Shown here: one piece after another, positions 22,268-33,466 of the stretch
Numbering within the stretch: position 1 is the first letter of the stretch
How the letters are laid out: each line of letters begins with the position of its first letter
Assembly (NCBI RefSeq): GCF_021130785.1
Contig: NC_060213.1
Span: forward strand, 136,476,001 to 136,540,000
Source: Homalodisca vitripennis
Taxonomy: Eukaryota > Arthropoda > Insecta > Hemiptera > Cicadellidae
Direction: 5' to 3'
DNA length: 64,000 nucleotides
Position numbers and translations under genes: made by a program
The notes under the pieces: model-generated
Database searches by the model: none
Told to the model about the DNA's origin: nothing
The model's input: only the letters and a program-made list of their open reading frames with translations

Positions 22268-22727
22268 TTGTACTGTAATAAAAACTGGCAAATTTGTGCT
22301 AATAGAACCAGCTTAAAATGAAATTTTTTTGTTTTATTTAATTGAACATTTAAAAAAAAAATGCTAAAAAATTAGTGTAACACATTTTGTGGCAAGAACC
22401 ATGTTAAAATTACATTGTTGAAACATCAGTAAATTTTTCAATACTAAAAATGCTCTATTTTCTGATAGAATAATTCCCTTTGATGCGGTTTGGTGGGCAT
22501 TCAATTCAGTAAGCTATTACCTTTTAAAATTATGTATCACAAGGTATAGGCTTCCATTAAGAATATTCACGATACCCTCGGCAGGACGTCCCCCGTTGGT
22601 GTGACATAACAAAACATTGTTCCAAAAAGTAGATGCCCAATCTCTATCACGATTGTAAGAGGTTTCAAATTTATATTTAAATTATTAAAGGATATATTTG
22701 GGGTGTTTCCCAGACATAATATACACC

Positions 22728-22730
<3 letters not shown>
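22268..22730 (-). repeat. Right long terminal inverted repeat
   Basis: Inverted counterpart of 20338-20793; begins AAACTGGCAAATTTG and ends at the CACCCTG terminus. Confidence 0.88.
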
Positions 22731-22791
<61 letters not shown>

Positions 22792-22802
22792 TATATATAT
22801 AT
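22731..22802. repeat. (TA)n microsatellite
   Basis: About 70 bp of TA dinucleotide directly after the transposon, interrupted once by an AATA. Either an expanded TA target site or the reason the element landed here. Confidence 0.95.
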
Positions 22803-23105
22803 AGGCCAATAATCGAAAACCAGCGAAAACAGTTAACGCAATGACTGTAACTGATACGATGTAACACTAGCTGACAAATCCTCACATTAGTTGACGTACG
22901 GGATGACGTCATGGATTAATTAATAGCGCACCACCTGAGGCATACGTCACTCCTAACTCTGCACTGTATATGAGGCTGTCACAATTGGTGGAACGTAACA
23001 GATTTGTTCCCATCACAACAGGACACAAACGGTAATATCCATTATGTTTCTTCCAAATGGTCAGATCTGTTTTAAATACCGTACTATTGAAAATAGAATT
23101 TTAGT
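22803..23105 (-). repeat. Right arm, outer piece, of the long inverted repeat
   Basis: AACGCAATGACTGTAACTGA, GATACGATGTAAC, GGGATGACGTCATGGATTAA, TACGTCACTCCTAAC and TCTGTTTTAAATACCGTACT align with the complement of 17240-17520. Confidence 0.7.
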
Positions 23106-23159
23106 GAATTTTCATAATGGTGCATTATGTCAGTTATTAAATCAAGGCGTAATATAAAT

Positions 23160-23800
23160 ATTGCTCTATAGTAACGCTATAACAGTGTGAATGTTGAGTT
23201 TAACTCCAGTTCACCTTCCTCTTAGTGCAGTGTCTGGAATCTGACGCTGTCACAGACTTGACTCCTGGAATCTGGAGTCATCTTCGTCTGAAGAGATTAA
23301 AAGTCGACGACGAAGAAGCTCAAAATGAACCTGTTACATCGTTTCGAAATCCGAGACTCCCAAACTACAAAACATAGTGTAATCTTGAAGAAGATCTCAT
23401 TGTCTCATCGGGTGCACAATTGAGTGCACTGCGATGTGATAGACACAATGTATAACCACGGGTAACCGAGTTTTCTACACATACCGTAGGTACTGTTGGC
23501 GAGAGAAAAGAAGAGACCTGGCCCGTGCCGGCGCACAGCTGTGTACTAGTGTGTTGCCGCCCGGTAATTTCAGGCGCTTCGCCCCACAGCCAACCCTGCG
23601 AGTTGTTTATCCTAGCAATGGAACAGTGAAACAATAATGGAATTACGAAACAGGGCGCGGCAACATTCTAGTAGTAACGCCTGCAAATTTCAGATAGGCC
23701 AGAATCCAGGTCTCTTCTTTTCTCTCGCCATCAGTAGGTAGGGTTGATTCAATGTGAATGTTGAGTTAAGCTCCAGTTCACCTACCTCTTAGTGTTTTCT
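23160..23800. repeat. Foldback-family sequence with nested MITE
   Basis: GTGAATGTTGAGTTTAACTC with CAGTTCACCTTCCTCTTAG occurs at about 23191-23230 and again in direct orientation at 23754-23795. Between lie the family interior (GACGCTGTCACAGACTTGAC, GAAGAAGCTCAAAATGAACC, GTGCACTGCGATGTGATAG) and a separate inverted element. Confidence 0.65.
23484..23745. mobile_element. Small MITE with perfect 24-nt inverted arms
   Basis: The 24 bases from 23498 (GGCGAGAGAAAAGAAGAGAC onward) are exactly complementary to 23706-23729. Imperfect pairing extends outward on both sides. The GC-rich interior includes GTGCCGGCGCACAGC. It is inserted within the foldback family. No coding capacity. Confidence 0.7.
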
Positions 23801-24489
23801 AAGTATTTCCACCTAGTTAGGGGTGCATTATTACACTGAGAATTACACAAAATTGTATTCATCAATTAGTAATTCAATGTATTACTCCTTCATAATATTT
23901 TCAAAATCTGGGACTAATATCAGCGTATAATGTGTAATAGTTCATGTATATGTAGTTAATGTATTAATAGTATGTCGGATTTTATACATACTGAATTGTT
24001 AAAGCGGTAGATAAAAGCGTTACGTAATCTCTATATAAATGATTTAATATTTACTTTATTACAAGGACAGGTTAAACCACCAGGATCTGCCAACTGATTG
24101 CTAATTACAATTTAGATTTATGTTTTAGTCGTTGAGATCCCCTACAGATAATGTTTATGGATTATTCCTCTCGTCACAAATTAATTTTTATAATGTAAGT
24201 TCTAATTAAAATACAATATTGTGTTTTATTAATACAAAAATAATAGTCCAGGAGTCGAGATTCAATTTGTATTTTATAATTATATAACCTGACTTTGTAT
24301 TGTTTTCGATAGAGAAATAAATCAACCACGCTAGTTTTGGTGGGGGTCGAAATGGGAATGTATCAAAAGGGTTAAACATAAGATACGATAACCTTTTACA
24401 AATCATGTTTTTTATATTGCTGCACTTAAAACGAGCGCCACGTAAAAAGTGTTAAATCAACGTTACCTAACTATTTACAGGTCCTTGAA

Positions 24490-24845
24490 CTGTGAATGTT
24501 GAGTTTAGCTCCAGTTCTTCCTTTTAGTGCAGCGTTTTGAATTAGACGAACGTGACTTACCTACGTTATGCGTTGAAAACACGGTTGCTCCAAAAATATC
24601 GCAGTGCACTCAATTTTGCACCTACTTCTTCACCTAGATCACACTATATTTTGTAGTCTAGGTGTATCTGATCTCGAAACGATGTAAAGGGTTCAATTTG
24701 AGCTTCTTCGTCGCTGTTTTGGATCTCTTCAGACGAGCATGACTCCAGATTCCAGGAGTCAAGTCTGTGACAGCGTCATGTTCCAGACGCTCACTAAGAG
24801 GAAGGTAAACTGCAGCAAACTCGACCCTTTCACCACAGCTACATT
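24490..24845. repeat. Foldback-family copy
   Basis: Left arm GTGAATGTTGAGTTTAGCTC, right arm CTAAGAGGAAGGTAAACTG with AGCAAACTCGACCCTTTC. The interior shares GAGCTTCTTCGTCG, ACTCCAGATTCCAGGAGTC and TCTGTGACAGCGTCA with the other copies. The ORF at 24739-24921 is incidental. Confidence 0.7.
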
Positions 24846-26225
24846 ATGCATACGTAATTATTATTTAAGTATCTGGCGACCTGTTTTAGGTGTATCAAGC
24901 AACAAAAAAATATATCTGTGAAACATTATTTATTATTTCATATTTTTTTATCCATTTCATATCCTCACATTTCGACCAAAACTAGCGCGGCTTTCCTTAT
25001 AAGACAAATTCCTCTATCGGTTTCAAGAATTACGAGGTTGTGTGTTGTATAAAGCAAGTCTACCCTCGACTCCTAGTATTAACTGGATGAAAAGTAGTAA
25101 ATAGCAATCTTTCCGAAGGCCGCATTTCCTTCCGGAAGTTGTTATACATCACGTAACAGGTGATTATGCTAACGTAAAAAAGGTAAGGGGAACCCCAAAT
25201 GCATATCTGTACAAATAGGGAGACGGAAATGTTGAAATATTTAATTCTTGGCTCAATTTTTGTAATATTTATTTCACTTGTATTAAATAACGCACAGATT
25301 TGAAACAAAAACTTTTCAACGACATAATCAGTAAATATAATAAAAACATATGTTTCTTTTATTTATAAGTGTGTTATTGTTACGTAATAAGCTACTATCT
25401 ATGAAATCCAAAGCTATTTTAATTGAAACAATTTAACATCAAAAGCATTAGAATGTCCATTTTGTAAATCGAGTTATAAATTCAAAAATAAAATTTAGTA
25501 TACTCAATAGAAGCAGGTTTAGTACACAGTAAAGGGTTTAAAATTTAAAAATCCTGTGTAAACTTTACCATAATAAGTGACTAATTAAATTTCATGTTAG
25601 GGTGTATTTAAATTTTTGTATTTCAAAATGTACACAGAACACAGTATAAGTAATTTTAAAAAAGAGTTACAGGTATTTTAGTTTTGTCAATGTCGTATTT
25701 AAAACTGAGTCGGATTAATATATAAATACCTGTTACATTGATGTTATAACAATTTTGGTAAAGAATCATTTAGTTATTTTCTGTCAAAGAAGTTAAGCCA
25801 AAATGTTTACTGAAATAAATGGAGAGTTCAAATCTTTTAGCCTAAAAAGGTCTCCAAAGGGTTAATAAGCATTGTGCAAGTGCTGACACAAACGTGGTAG
25901 TTCTTAAGCCCCGAGCACTCGGTTGGCTGTTAGATTGAGGTTAGGTGTTTCGCGTGTAATATTCATTAGGGGAGGATGTCTTTATACCGGCATTTGATAA
26001 GTGATTACCAAGGCTGTAGTGGTTTCCTAGTGCCAAATAATGGAATATGTTTAATATTCAATTTAAGATCAATTAAAGCGTCTTGAAAGTTCTCTAGACG
26101 ATTTTAATGTTGTAACGAGTTTCGTAGTAAACGATTTGATTTTAAAGATTATAGTTGCTTGATTAAAAATGTGCACCTAGTCATTAATACGTTAAAATTA
26201 AATTTGACACATATGGAAAAAACCT
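24846..26225. other. Unassigned AT-rich stretch
   Basis: No gene or repeat recognised. The minus-strand ORF at 25060-25308 has no family resemblance that I can see. Confidence 0.45.
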
Positions 26226-26472
26226 AAAGTAAAGTAAAGATGTCTTATTTTACCAGGCAAAGTGAGGGCTAAGAAGTCCTCTCTAACACTTAACCTGGGG
26301 ACCAACGGCTTAAAGGTGACTTCCGAACCACTACCAATGGCCGGGCAGGCGGGCTGCTTGCAAGGACAGGATCGCTCAGCGGTCACCCATCCAAGCAGCA
26401 GCCACGCTCGACGTTGCTTGATCGAGTTATCTCGCGATAACCGTTGTACACGCTACTCACTGCGCCACTGTC
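26226..26472 (-). mobile_element. 5S rRNA-derived SINE, copy 2
   Basis: The clearest copy. On the minus strand: CAAGCAACGTCGAGCGTGG (A box and intermediate element) and TGCTTGGATGGGTGACCGC (C box) in the correct order and close to the spacing of a 5S gene. The body ends TAAAATAAGACATCTTTAC. It lacks the 5' third of 5S rRNA, so it is not a 5S gene. The overlapping ORFs on both strands are shadows. Confidence 0.82.
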
Positions 26473-26960
26473 AATTTTAAACCTTTTTAAATTTATAAAA
26501 GTGCCGTAATTAATTATGGCATACTATTAAATTACAAAAAAATGCATTATTTGATAAACATTTAAGGGTCGCGAATTAATCACACGTAAATTAAATATTA
26601 CAGCAACGAAGGTAGTTTTAACACATATTAATCTAATTACTATTCTTATTTATAACTGCCATAACCTACTGGATGGTATACTGAATCCTAAATGTACGTA
26701 GTACACATTAGAAATAATTAAAAGAATACAGTTAAAGATCATTTTAAATGTTGTATTCAAAAGTGAGTTGTATTCCCAAGTGATTATTGTTTTATTCTGT
26801 ATTATAAACCACTTTTATCTGGACTAACTAATGCGTAAAATATAATTAGGAGTGCTGAAATATTGAGTACGACAAGCACTCGATGGCGAACTTGTCTGGC
26901 GAAGAGTACCCGCAACTGTAACAGTCTATTAAGAGTGAAATTGAGAAGCAAACGTCGTTG
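26473..26960. other. Unassigned
   Basis: AT-rich, no feature seen. Confidence 0.4.
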
Positions 26961-27080
26961 GCGCCGTAGACTAGTGGGTACAGTGGTTATCACATCGTAA
27001 CTAGGTCAAGCAACGACGAGCGTGGCAGCTTACCGGATGGGTGACCGCTGGGAAATCCTCTTCTTACTAAGCTGCACTGA
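26961..27080 (+). mobile_element. 5S rRNA-derived SINE, copy 3 (head only)
   Basis: GTCAAGCAACGACGAGCGTGG and CCGGATGGGTGACCGCTGGG match the 5S promoter boxes. The SINE body seen in copies 1 and 2 is missing; sequence T follows directly. Confidence 0.75.
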
Positions 27081-27260
27081 GGGGAACAGGATTTTCCCGG
27101 ACATTTGCCATTGTTCAGTGATACAAAAAATCAGTAACACTGCGTTTCGAGATCTGTAATCTGATCTCCTCCGGTGAATAATTAACCTAACACGTAACTA
27201 AAATCTAAGTTGAAAATTTCCGGAAAAGATCCTGTTTCCTTCGCAATCCTTCCACCATCA
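27080..27260 (+). repeat. Repeat family T, copy 2 (foldback form)
   Basis: Left part AACAGGATTTTCCCGGACAT, then GCGTTTCGAGATCTGTAATC. The right end, CCGGAAAAGATCCTGTTTCC then GCAATCCTTCCACCATC, is the inverted form of the family start. The copy therefore has complementary ends. Confidence 0.7.
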
Positions 27261-28675
27261 AAAGCAAATTTCAAATAAAAAAAGCAGTGTCGGATGCCAT
27301 ATTTAAGCTATTAACCCATATCTCAATTTCTTTGCAGCTTGTGTTAGCAATAATCGCCTAAATAAAAATAATATTTAATTTTTGAATTTTACTGTAAATA
27401 AAACTATTATATACTGTATTGAAGTCAAAAGGGGAATAAAAATATATAAATTAATTCTATACCTCAAGGATATCTATTGAGTGAAGAAGTCGATTTGTAA
27501 ATTATGCATTACGAAATAAACCGAAATAGTTCATGATTTAAGTGCAAGCCCCTCACTTCAGGCGTTTAATAAATAGTAGCATGCTCTGAAGAAAGTTTAA
27601 ATAGGTTTTTGTGATGGGTTAAAAAGGTAAATATGCAGCTCGCACATAAAATACATGTTTCTTTACAAGTCGGCTGCAATGACACGACCTTGCGGTTTAC
27701 CACGTGGGGACAATGTTTAACTTCAAACCCTTATTTTTTGTTGTGGTATAAAATTATGAGATTTAAAATTTTTTAAATATTTAATAGAATTGAATTTATT
27801 TTCTCACAACACTACACAACACAATACAATAACAGAGATACACTTTTAGACAGTATAAAGTAATATGAAACAATCAAATTTCAAATAAAATGAACAATAA
27901 CCATACCTGGCTGATTGCAATTACATGAAAACAAAACTGCTTTATTACAATAATTGTTTTGAGAAAGAATAAACATCTTAAAGTCAAAAAATATAAAAGT
28001 AAATTAATTAAAACTCTATTACTCTGATTCTGCTAGTAAAGGTTCTGAGAACACAAAACGGCATCTTGTAAAACAGACCAACATGTTTTTCGGTTGTACA
28101 GAAATAATAAATAAACATTATTATTATAACACTTTTACCTTTATTGTATACGTATCACACATACACACTCGCTCACATACATACACAGTTACTCTTGTAC
28201 ACATTAAAGTTATATACTTAAAAATTAATTAATTAGTAATAAACTATACAACATTTTTATTTTTTATAGAGAATTCCTCTATAACTTTCTAACATATAAT
28301 AACAATTTAATTAATTAAATTAATGCAGTGGTAATTACAATTTTATATTATGGTACGATTTAAAACAAAAGAATTCTCTGACAAGGAAATGCGATATGGT
28401 GATTTATAATGCAATAATATAACTTTTAAAATGCTCTAAGTTGATACTAAAAAACTCTTTCTCAATATTAACTATCGTAAACAAAGATGAATGATTTAAA
28501 GATTTTTTGCAAAATTTAAAATTTTTGAATATTTTACGATGAAGTTCCAAAACGACAAACTAATAAACACTTAGATGCGTATTAGTTGTTAGACACAAGA
28601 CTTAATCCATGGTTTTACGATTTCAAGGGATAAAAGTATTAGAGGTTTAACATTGTTTTTATGGGGTTAAAACCA
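27261..28675. other. Unassigned, very AT-rich
   Basis: No ORF or repeat assigned. It contains ACACATACACACTCGCTCAC-type simple sequence near 28158. Confidence 0.45.
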
Positions 28676-28992
28676 AAATGGCCGCCAGAACAGCCGAGTT
28701 AGACGTAATCCCTGTCGAGTTTAACCTTCACTTCCCGACAGAACTGTATGTTTCAAACTGCCAGGTCCAGGTAAACCGGCGATTGGGATACCAAACTCGG
28801 GGAGGTGATAGAATGGCGGGGGAGGGGGGGCCACGAGTGTTGAAGTGTTTTGTGTTATCGCCTTGGTTAAAGTTTAACATTAACAAGCTCTTGTACTCCC
28901 CCGACCTACTCCACCTTACAGTAGCCCCGGGAGGGTTTCTGAAGACGTCTCTCGTCTCACCCCTCCCTCGCCACGTGTTGCTTTCGCCCTGA
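28676..28992 (+). other. GC-rich ORF of unknown meaning
   Basis: A 104-codon ORF from an ATG at 28678 (MAARTAELDVIPVEFNLHF) in a patch that is clearly more GC-rich than the flanks. I recognise no domain. Base composition and an ATG in good context (AAAATGGCC) make it the least implausible host exon in the window. An unspliced 104 codons with no homology seen is weak evidence. Confidence 0.2.
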
Positions 28993-29125
28993 CCTTTCTA
29001 CTTTTTACCTTCTGAACCATTTTTCTGGAAACAAAGTTTCCTTCTGATTTACCCTGTTAGCAAAAGTACTACTAAACAACTATGAAAGGTGATTTGAAGG
29101 ATTTTTAATCCATGAAGGGGCTCTT

Positions 29126-29405
29126 TATTTGAAAGTTATTTTTGACGATGGAAGGATTGTGAAGGAAACAGGATTTTTCCGGACATTTGCCATCGTTCAG
29201 TGAAACAATAAATCAGCAACACTACGTTTCGAGATCTGCAATCTGATCTCTTCTTCAGGTAATAACTAACCTAATACATAATTACAAACTAGGTTAAAAT
29301 AAACAAATCATACCAAAGCGTTGTGGCACGCCTAAGTCAGGAATCACAACCACCATGTTGTTTGTCAACTTCACTAACTCTAAAAACATGCACTTAATAA
29401 AAAAA
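29126..29405 (+). repeat. Repeat family T, copy 3 (best preserved)
   Basis: GATGGAAGGATTGTGAAGG, AACAGGATTTTTCCGGACAT, GTTTCGAGATCTGCAATCTG, CTCTTCTTCAGGTAATAAC, AACTAGGTTAAAATAAACAA and GTCAGGAATCACAACCACC, ending in a TTAATAAAAAA-type tail. It has no 5S head. On the minus strand 29258-29227 carries a hammerhead-like core (see findings). Confidence 0.8.
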
Positions 29406-30120
29406 CTATACACAACACTGAAAGGACAAAAAACTATACACATGAAGGAGCAATGGCCTAAACTTCCCCGGCAACTTCGCCGTTTTGGAAGTTCGACCGA
29501 TGTGGCGCCAGATCAATTTATAATGTTATGGTACACTTTTTTTTAAATAGCTAACAGTGGTGTGACAAAGGTTTTGTGATTTCATTGACGTTTTTATTTT
29601 CCCTCTACTGCTGATTGTGACTTCATTGTGCATAATTAAGTCAGCTGTTATTATTGGAAGTGAGACATAATAATTCTGCTAACTGGTCGTTTACTTTAGC
29701 GCTGTGCATTTAAAAGATACATTTTAAAATATTTCCGTTTAATGCCTTTATTGTCTTCACACACAAACTTTTTAGACATCATAAAACGATAAAAGGATTT
29801 GAATGAGTATTCATACTTTTGAAATAACATATGGCCGATGATTCTGCGACTAAAAAATAAGGTTGTAAAATATAATAAGTTTAATATTGTTCTTGTAAGG
29901 CTGTAATAATCAATACGGACGCCTTTATAACCAGCTCTTAAATATATATACTTATTGGTATTATTACTATAATTAATATAGTTGCTTCAGAGATTTATGA
30001 TTGCAAATTAAGCTTCTACCTATAATCATACAACTAGGCTACTAGGTAGATCCATGAGTAGGTAACGAAATTTATAGTTACCAATTAAAATATTTGTGAC
30101 CTTGAAAGTAGATGGTATTT
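29406..30120. other. Unassigned AT-rich stretch
   Basis: Nothing recognised; the short ORF starting within T at 29355 is incidental. Confidence 0.4.
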
Positions 30121-30128
30121 CATTGTTT

Positions 30129-30806
30129 GGTCAGATTCCATTATATGCCCCCAACGCTTAAACTTTTTTCAATGAACTTAGAACATTATAAAACGATGTA
30201 GTTGAGTAACAGAACTAACATTCCATTAATCAACAAGCGTTTCCAGGTATTGCGGTCGGTATTGTTGTCGCTGTTATCTTATCTTTCTCGAGAATCCCGA
30301 TTACGGCAGGGCGCGCGGCATCACATGATTATTTAAGTTTTTTGCACGGTACATTACAAATAAATTTATATTTCTGATCAGCCCCTCTAGAATTTGATAT
30401 TTTACTGATAGGTACTATCTCGAGGGATGTTTTTCTTTCGTTGACATCAGCGCGGGCTTCGGCAGCACCTTCGGCCGGAGGCACTCGCATTTTGGGTGGC
30501 GGAGTGTGATCAAGAATAAAAACAATTTTTGTGTGTTTTTTCAATAAAGAGTTTAGTTTTTGTTTGGTAATGTTTGTTTTTGTTGAATTTTTGTGTTTGG
30601 AGAAATGTAGGGGTGTGGTCAACATAATACGTAAGTACCCTTTTTTCTTAGCTAGTAACCAATTGTTAATTCATTATAATCATCCGGAAATGAAAAATAA
30701 GCGTTGGGGGCATTATGTTAGTTCTGATACTCAACTACATTGATTTACAACGTTCTAAGTTCATTGAAAAAGTTTAAGCGTTGGGGGCATATAACGGAAT
30801 CTGACC
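30129..30806. mobile_element. MITE with GGTCAGATTCC ends, copy 1
   Basis: 678 bp with about 93-bp inverted ends: GGTCAGATTCCATTATATGC then CCCCAACGCTTAAAC on the left, and GTTTAAGCGTTGGGGGC then ATATAACGGAATCTGACC on the right. Flanks CATTGTTT and CATTATTT form an 8-bp TSD with one mismatch. The interior has a GC-rich patch (GCTTCGGCAGCACCTTCGGC) missing from copy 2. Ends starting GG with an 8-bp TSD could fit Merlin, P or hAT; unresolved. Confidence 0.85.
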
Positions 30807-30814
30807 CATTATTT

Positions 30815-31970
30815 TAATATACAATTACCCTAACTACTTTATGGGCAACTGGGAATAATTTTAAAGTCTGGAAATAGCGTAGGCGGATACATCGTCACAA
30901 TGAAATGCGAGACTTTCCATTCCATTACAAGGGGAAGACGAAGTCAATAAAGTTGAAACGAAGAAGAGAAGTAAAGATCTCTCCGGATTGAAAGGAAAGA
31001 CCTGTTTGCTTTGTACAGCAAGCTTAGTTTGACCTATTGGATTTTCACTGGTTACAATGAGTTTTCTCCGTGGAAAACCTGACAACAAAGACTAGAGCTA
31101 AATGAACATTTCAACCTATTTATCAAGTTTCTCGAATGATTCTCATTTGGAACGAGCAACCACACTGGCGTTTAGGGGTACCGTAGCGGACTTACAGGTT
31201 GAAAGTATTTTGGAAGTTCAGTCCTGGTGTTATTGTAAGTATAATTATTACTATTATAATTAATGGCTTAAGACATCAAAGTGTCTATGCACAACTTTTA
31301 AGCAAATATGAACAAAGATTTGTTCCGGAACCATCTATTGTACTTCAACCTAACAGGTAGACATTATAAGATGCTGAATGTAGCATTCTCCTTCGGAGAT
31401 TATATAGTAGAAGCCATCATAGAGTAAAAATCTGTATTTTAGCCACGCTACGGGCGAGCCCTGTTTCTGCCTTTATAGGTCTGAGCGGGCAGGAGAATTG
31501 TCTCCTTCGCGTGCTTATTAAATCCTTTAACACCAAAGAGCCTTCCTACTTCAACCATCAGCCTCGCAGTAAACTAGACCTAGATGGATAAATTTATTCC
31601 TTTACCTCAAGTTTTTTTAATGGCGCTATATTTTCTGATGGGATTCGCCATATGTAATCGACAACATCACTTTTGGCTGTAGTGTATGTTCTACCGGCAG
31701 GAACTGAAAAACCCCCTTGGGGTTAATGGTAGTTACCCTATTTTGGGAAAGAGATTCCTAGTTAGAATGCCCAAATTAGCACAGGTATTCAAGGGAGTTA
31801 CGTTCAGACAACTTGAATTTCTTCTCTCTTGGCTATAGAGTAGAGTCATTGGTAGACGATGAAATACTGCTGAAACTGTCAAATTCTCTTTTCTACCCAA
31901 CGATGAAAAGATAATGTTTTTTAAATACTTTTTTTATTAAAGAGTTTGTGTGGTTGTCAGCTGATTAGAA
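30815..31970. other. Unassigned
   Basis: No gene, RNA or repeat recognised. Confidence 0.45.
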
Positions 31971-32460
31971 GATGAAATTCAAATATAACCTAACCTCAAA
32001 CTATCTTCAAAATCTGACCTCCTTGTATTTATCAGTTACAAACTGTTAAATAAAACAAGGTAGTTGATTAAATCAAGAAATATGTCTAATCTATACTCAA
32101 AAACCATTTTCAAAATCAGTTCAGATCCTTAGTTTTAACGTTCAGTTGCAATTTGTTAAAGAAAGATAGTTGATTAAATCAAGAAAGAAGTCTAAACTAA
32201 CCTAAAACCATCTTAAAAATCGGAACTCCTTGCAACTATGATTATGTTTTTTTTTTTTTTAAATTTTTTAGGTATTTTAAGTTTAATAGTCTTAAGTTTG
32301 TTATTGTTAATTTTTAACTTATTATTAACTGATATGTATTGACTAGCACAAACAACTAAATGTTCAACTGTGCGGAAAAACTAAAAGTTAAATCTGTTAA
32401 AGAAAGGTAGTTGATTAAATCAATAAAAAAGTGTAACCTAACCTAACTTAACTTATAATA
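31971..32460 (+). repeat. Diverged tandem repeat, about 105 bp
   Basis: TAGTTGATTAAATCAAGAAA recurs at 32061 and 32166, and as TAGTTGATTAAATCAATAAA at 32408. Around each copy are CTAACCTAA- and CATCTTAAAAATC-type segments. The third copy is separated by an AT-rich insertion. Confidence 0.65.
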
Positions 32461-32689
32461 TAACCTTACCGACTTAGGCATTTAAAACCCTTAGGCATTG
32501 AATAATGACATTTAGAAGGTCTGACAAACGTCAGAGATCATAAATGTTCGTTCTAATTCGTAATATGACTATGTTTGATTTAGTTATTAAATTGTGAAAA
32601 TTACCTTAAGTAACTTAACTGTACTTTTCTATGAAACTGAAGTAATGAACAATAGCACAGTAGTCCTGCGCTGAACGATCAAACCACTG

Positions 32690-32765
32690 GTAACGTGGTG
32701 TTACTGATTTATTGTATCGCTGAACGATGGCAAATGTCCGACAATTACTGTTTCCTTCACAGCTT
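32690..32765 (-). repeat. Repeat family T, fragment
   Basis: GTTACTGATTTATTGTATCG, CTGAACGATGGCAAATGTCC and CTGTTTCCTTCACAG, the family start in inverted orientation. Confidence 0.65.
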
Positions 32766-33466
32766 TTTCGTAGTATGTACATATAATGATCAACCTACAG
32801 CATTTAGGATGAAACTGAAGACAAATAATATATAACCTAAGAGTTTCAAATAGAAACCTAACGTGATTCCATCAAGCTTGTATATCAAAACCTGAAGAGC
32901 TCAAATTAAGGCATATTATTAGAGGTGATGCAGTGCTGAGTTAGCAAAGTTCTCATCTAATTTTGTAATTATTTTATTTCGCCAAGTCTGTTTTTTTCAT
33001 ATTGCGTTCGTATTTTTTTATTCTTGTATAATAAAGCTGGTGGTATTTTTAAAACTCTATAATAACATAACACTTTGACAACATGATTTTTTAAAAAGAA
33101 CTAACTACTTTATCACACAAAAAAACAGTGAGTGAAAACTAAATATCCCTCAGTGATGCAGGTGAAGTTATAAAGGTTCAGTTATAATAATGTCTGGTTA
33201 ATAAAGAAATAACTGTGAAATTAATTGATGGTGTGCAATATAATATAAAAGAAATGTTCCAATTTATTAAGGATTCCAAGAAGCAATTATTCAGTTACTC
33301 TTCAACGGAAGCTTAACAGAGAATTCTGAGAATAACAGAATTCTGAGAACAACATCATAAAAAGACCTGTGATTATATTTTTAATTTAAAGATAATTCTT
33401 CAAATGTATTTCATGTTCTTTGAAGCACTAAAAATGTAACAAGACCAACAGGAGTGCAATCTGAGG

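Larger units (their letters stand above)
20338..22730 (+). mobile_element. Tc1/mariner-group transposon with about 455-bp TIRs
   Basis: Starts CAGGTGTATATTATGTCTGG, ends with the complement (CCAGACATAATATACACCCTG), and is flanked by TA. The inverted repeats are unusually long: 20338-20793 and about 22268-22730 align throughout with only scattered differences. The transposase lies between them and is frameshifted. Similar divergence along both arms suggests an insertion of moderate age. Confidence 0.9.

Noticed and set aside
20295..22809. Two ORFs in opposite directions giving almost the same peptide (LKPLTIVIEI...)
   Set aside because: They lie in the two long inverted repeats of one transposon; the similarity is that of the DNA, not of a gene pair.
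26381..26425. 5S rRNA gene
   Set aside because: Only the internal promoter part is recognisable; the 5' third is not 5S and a SINE body follows.
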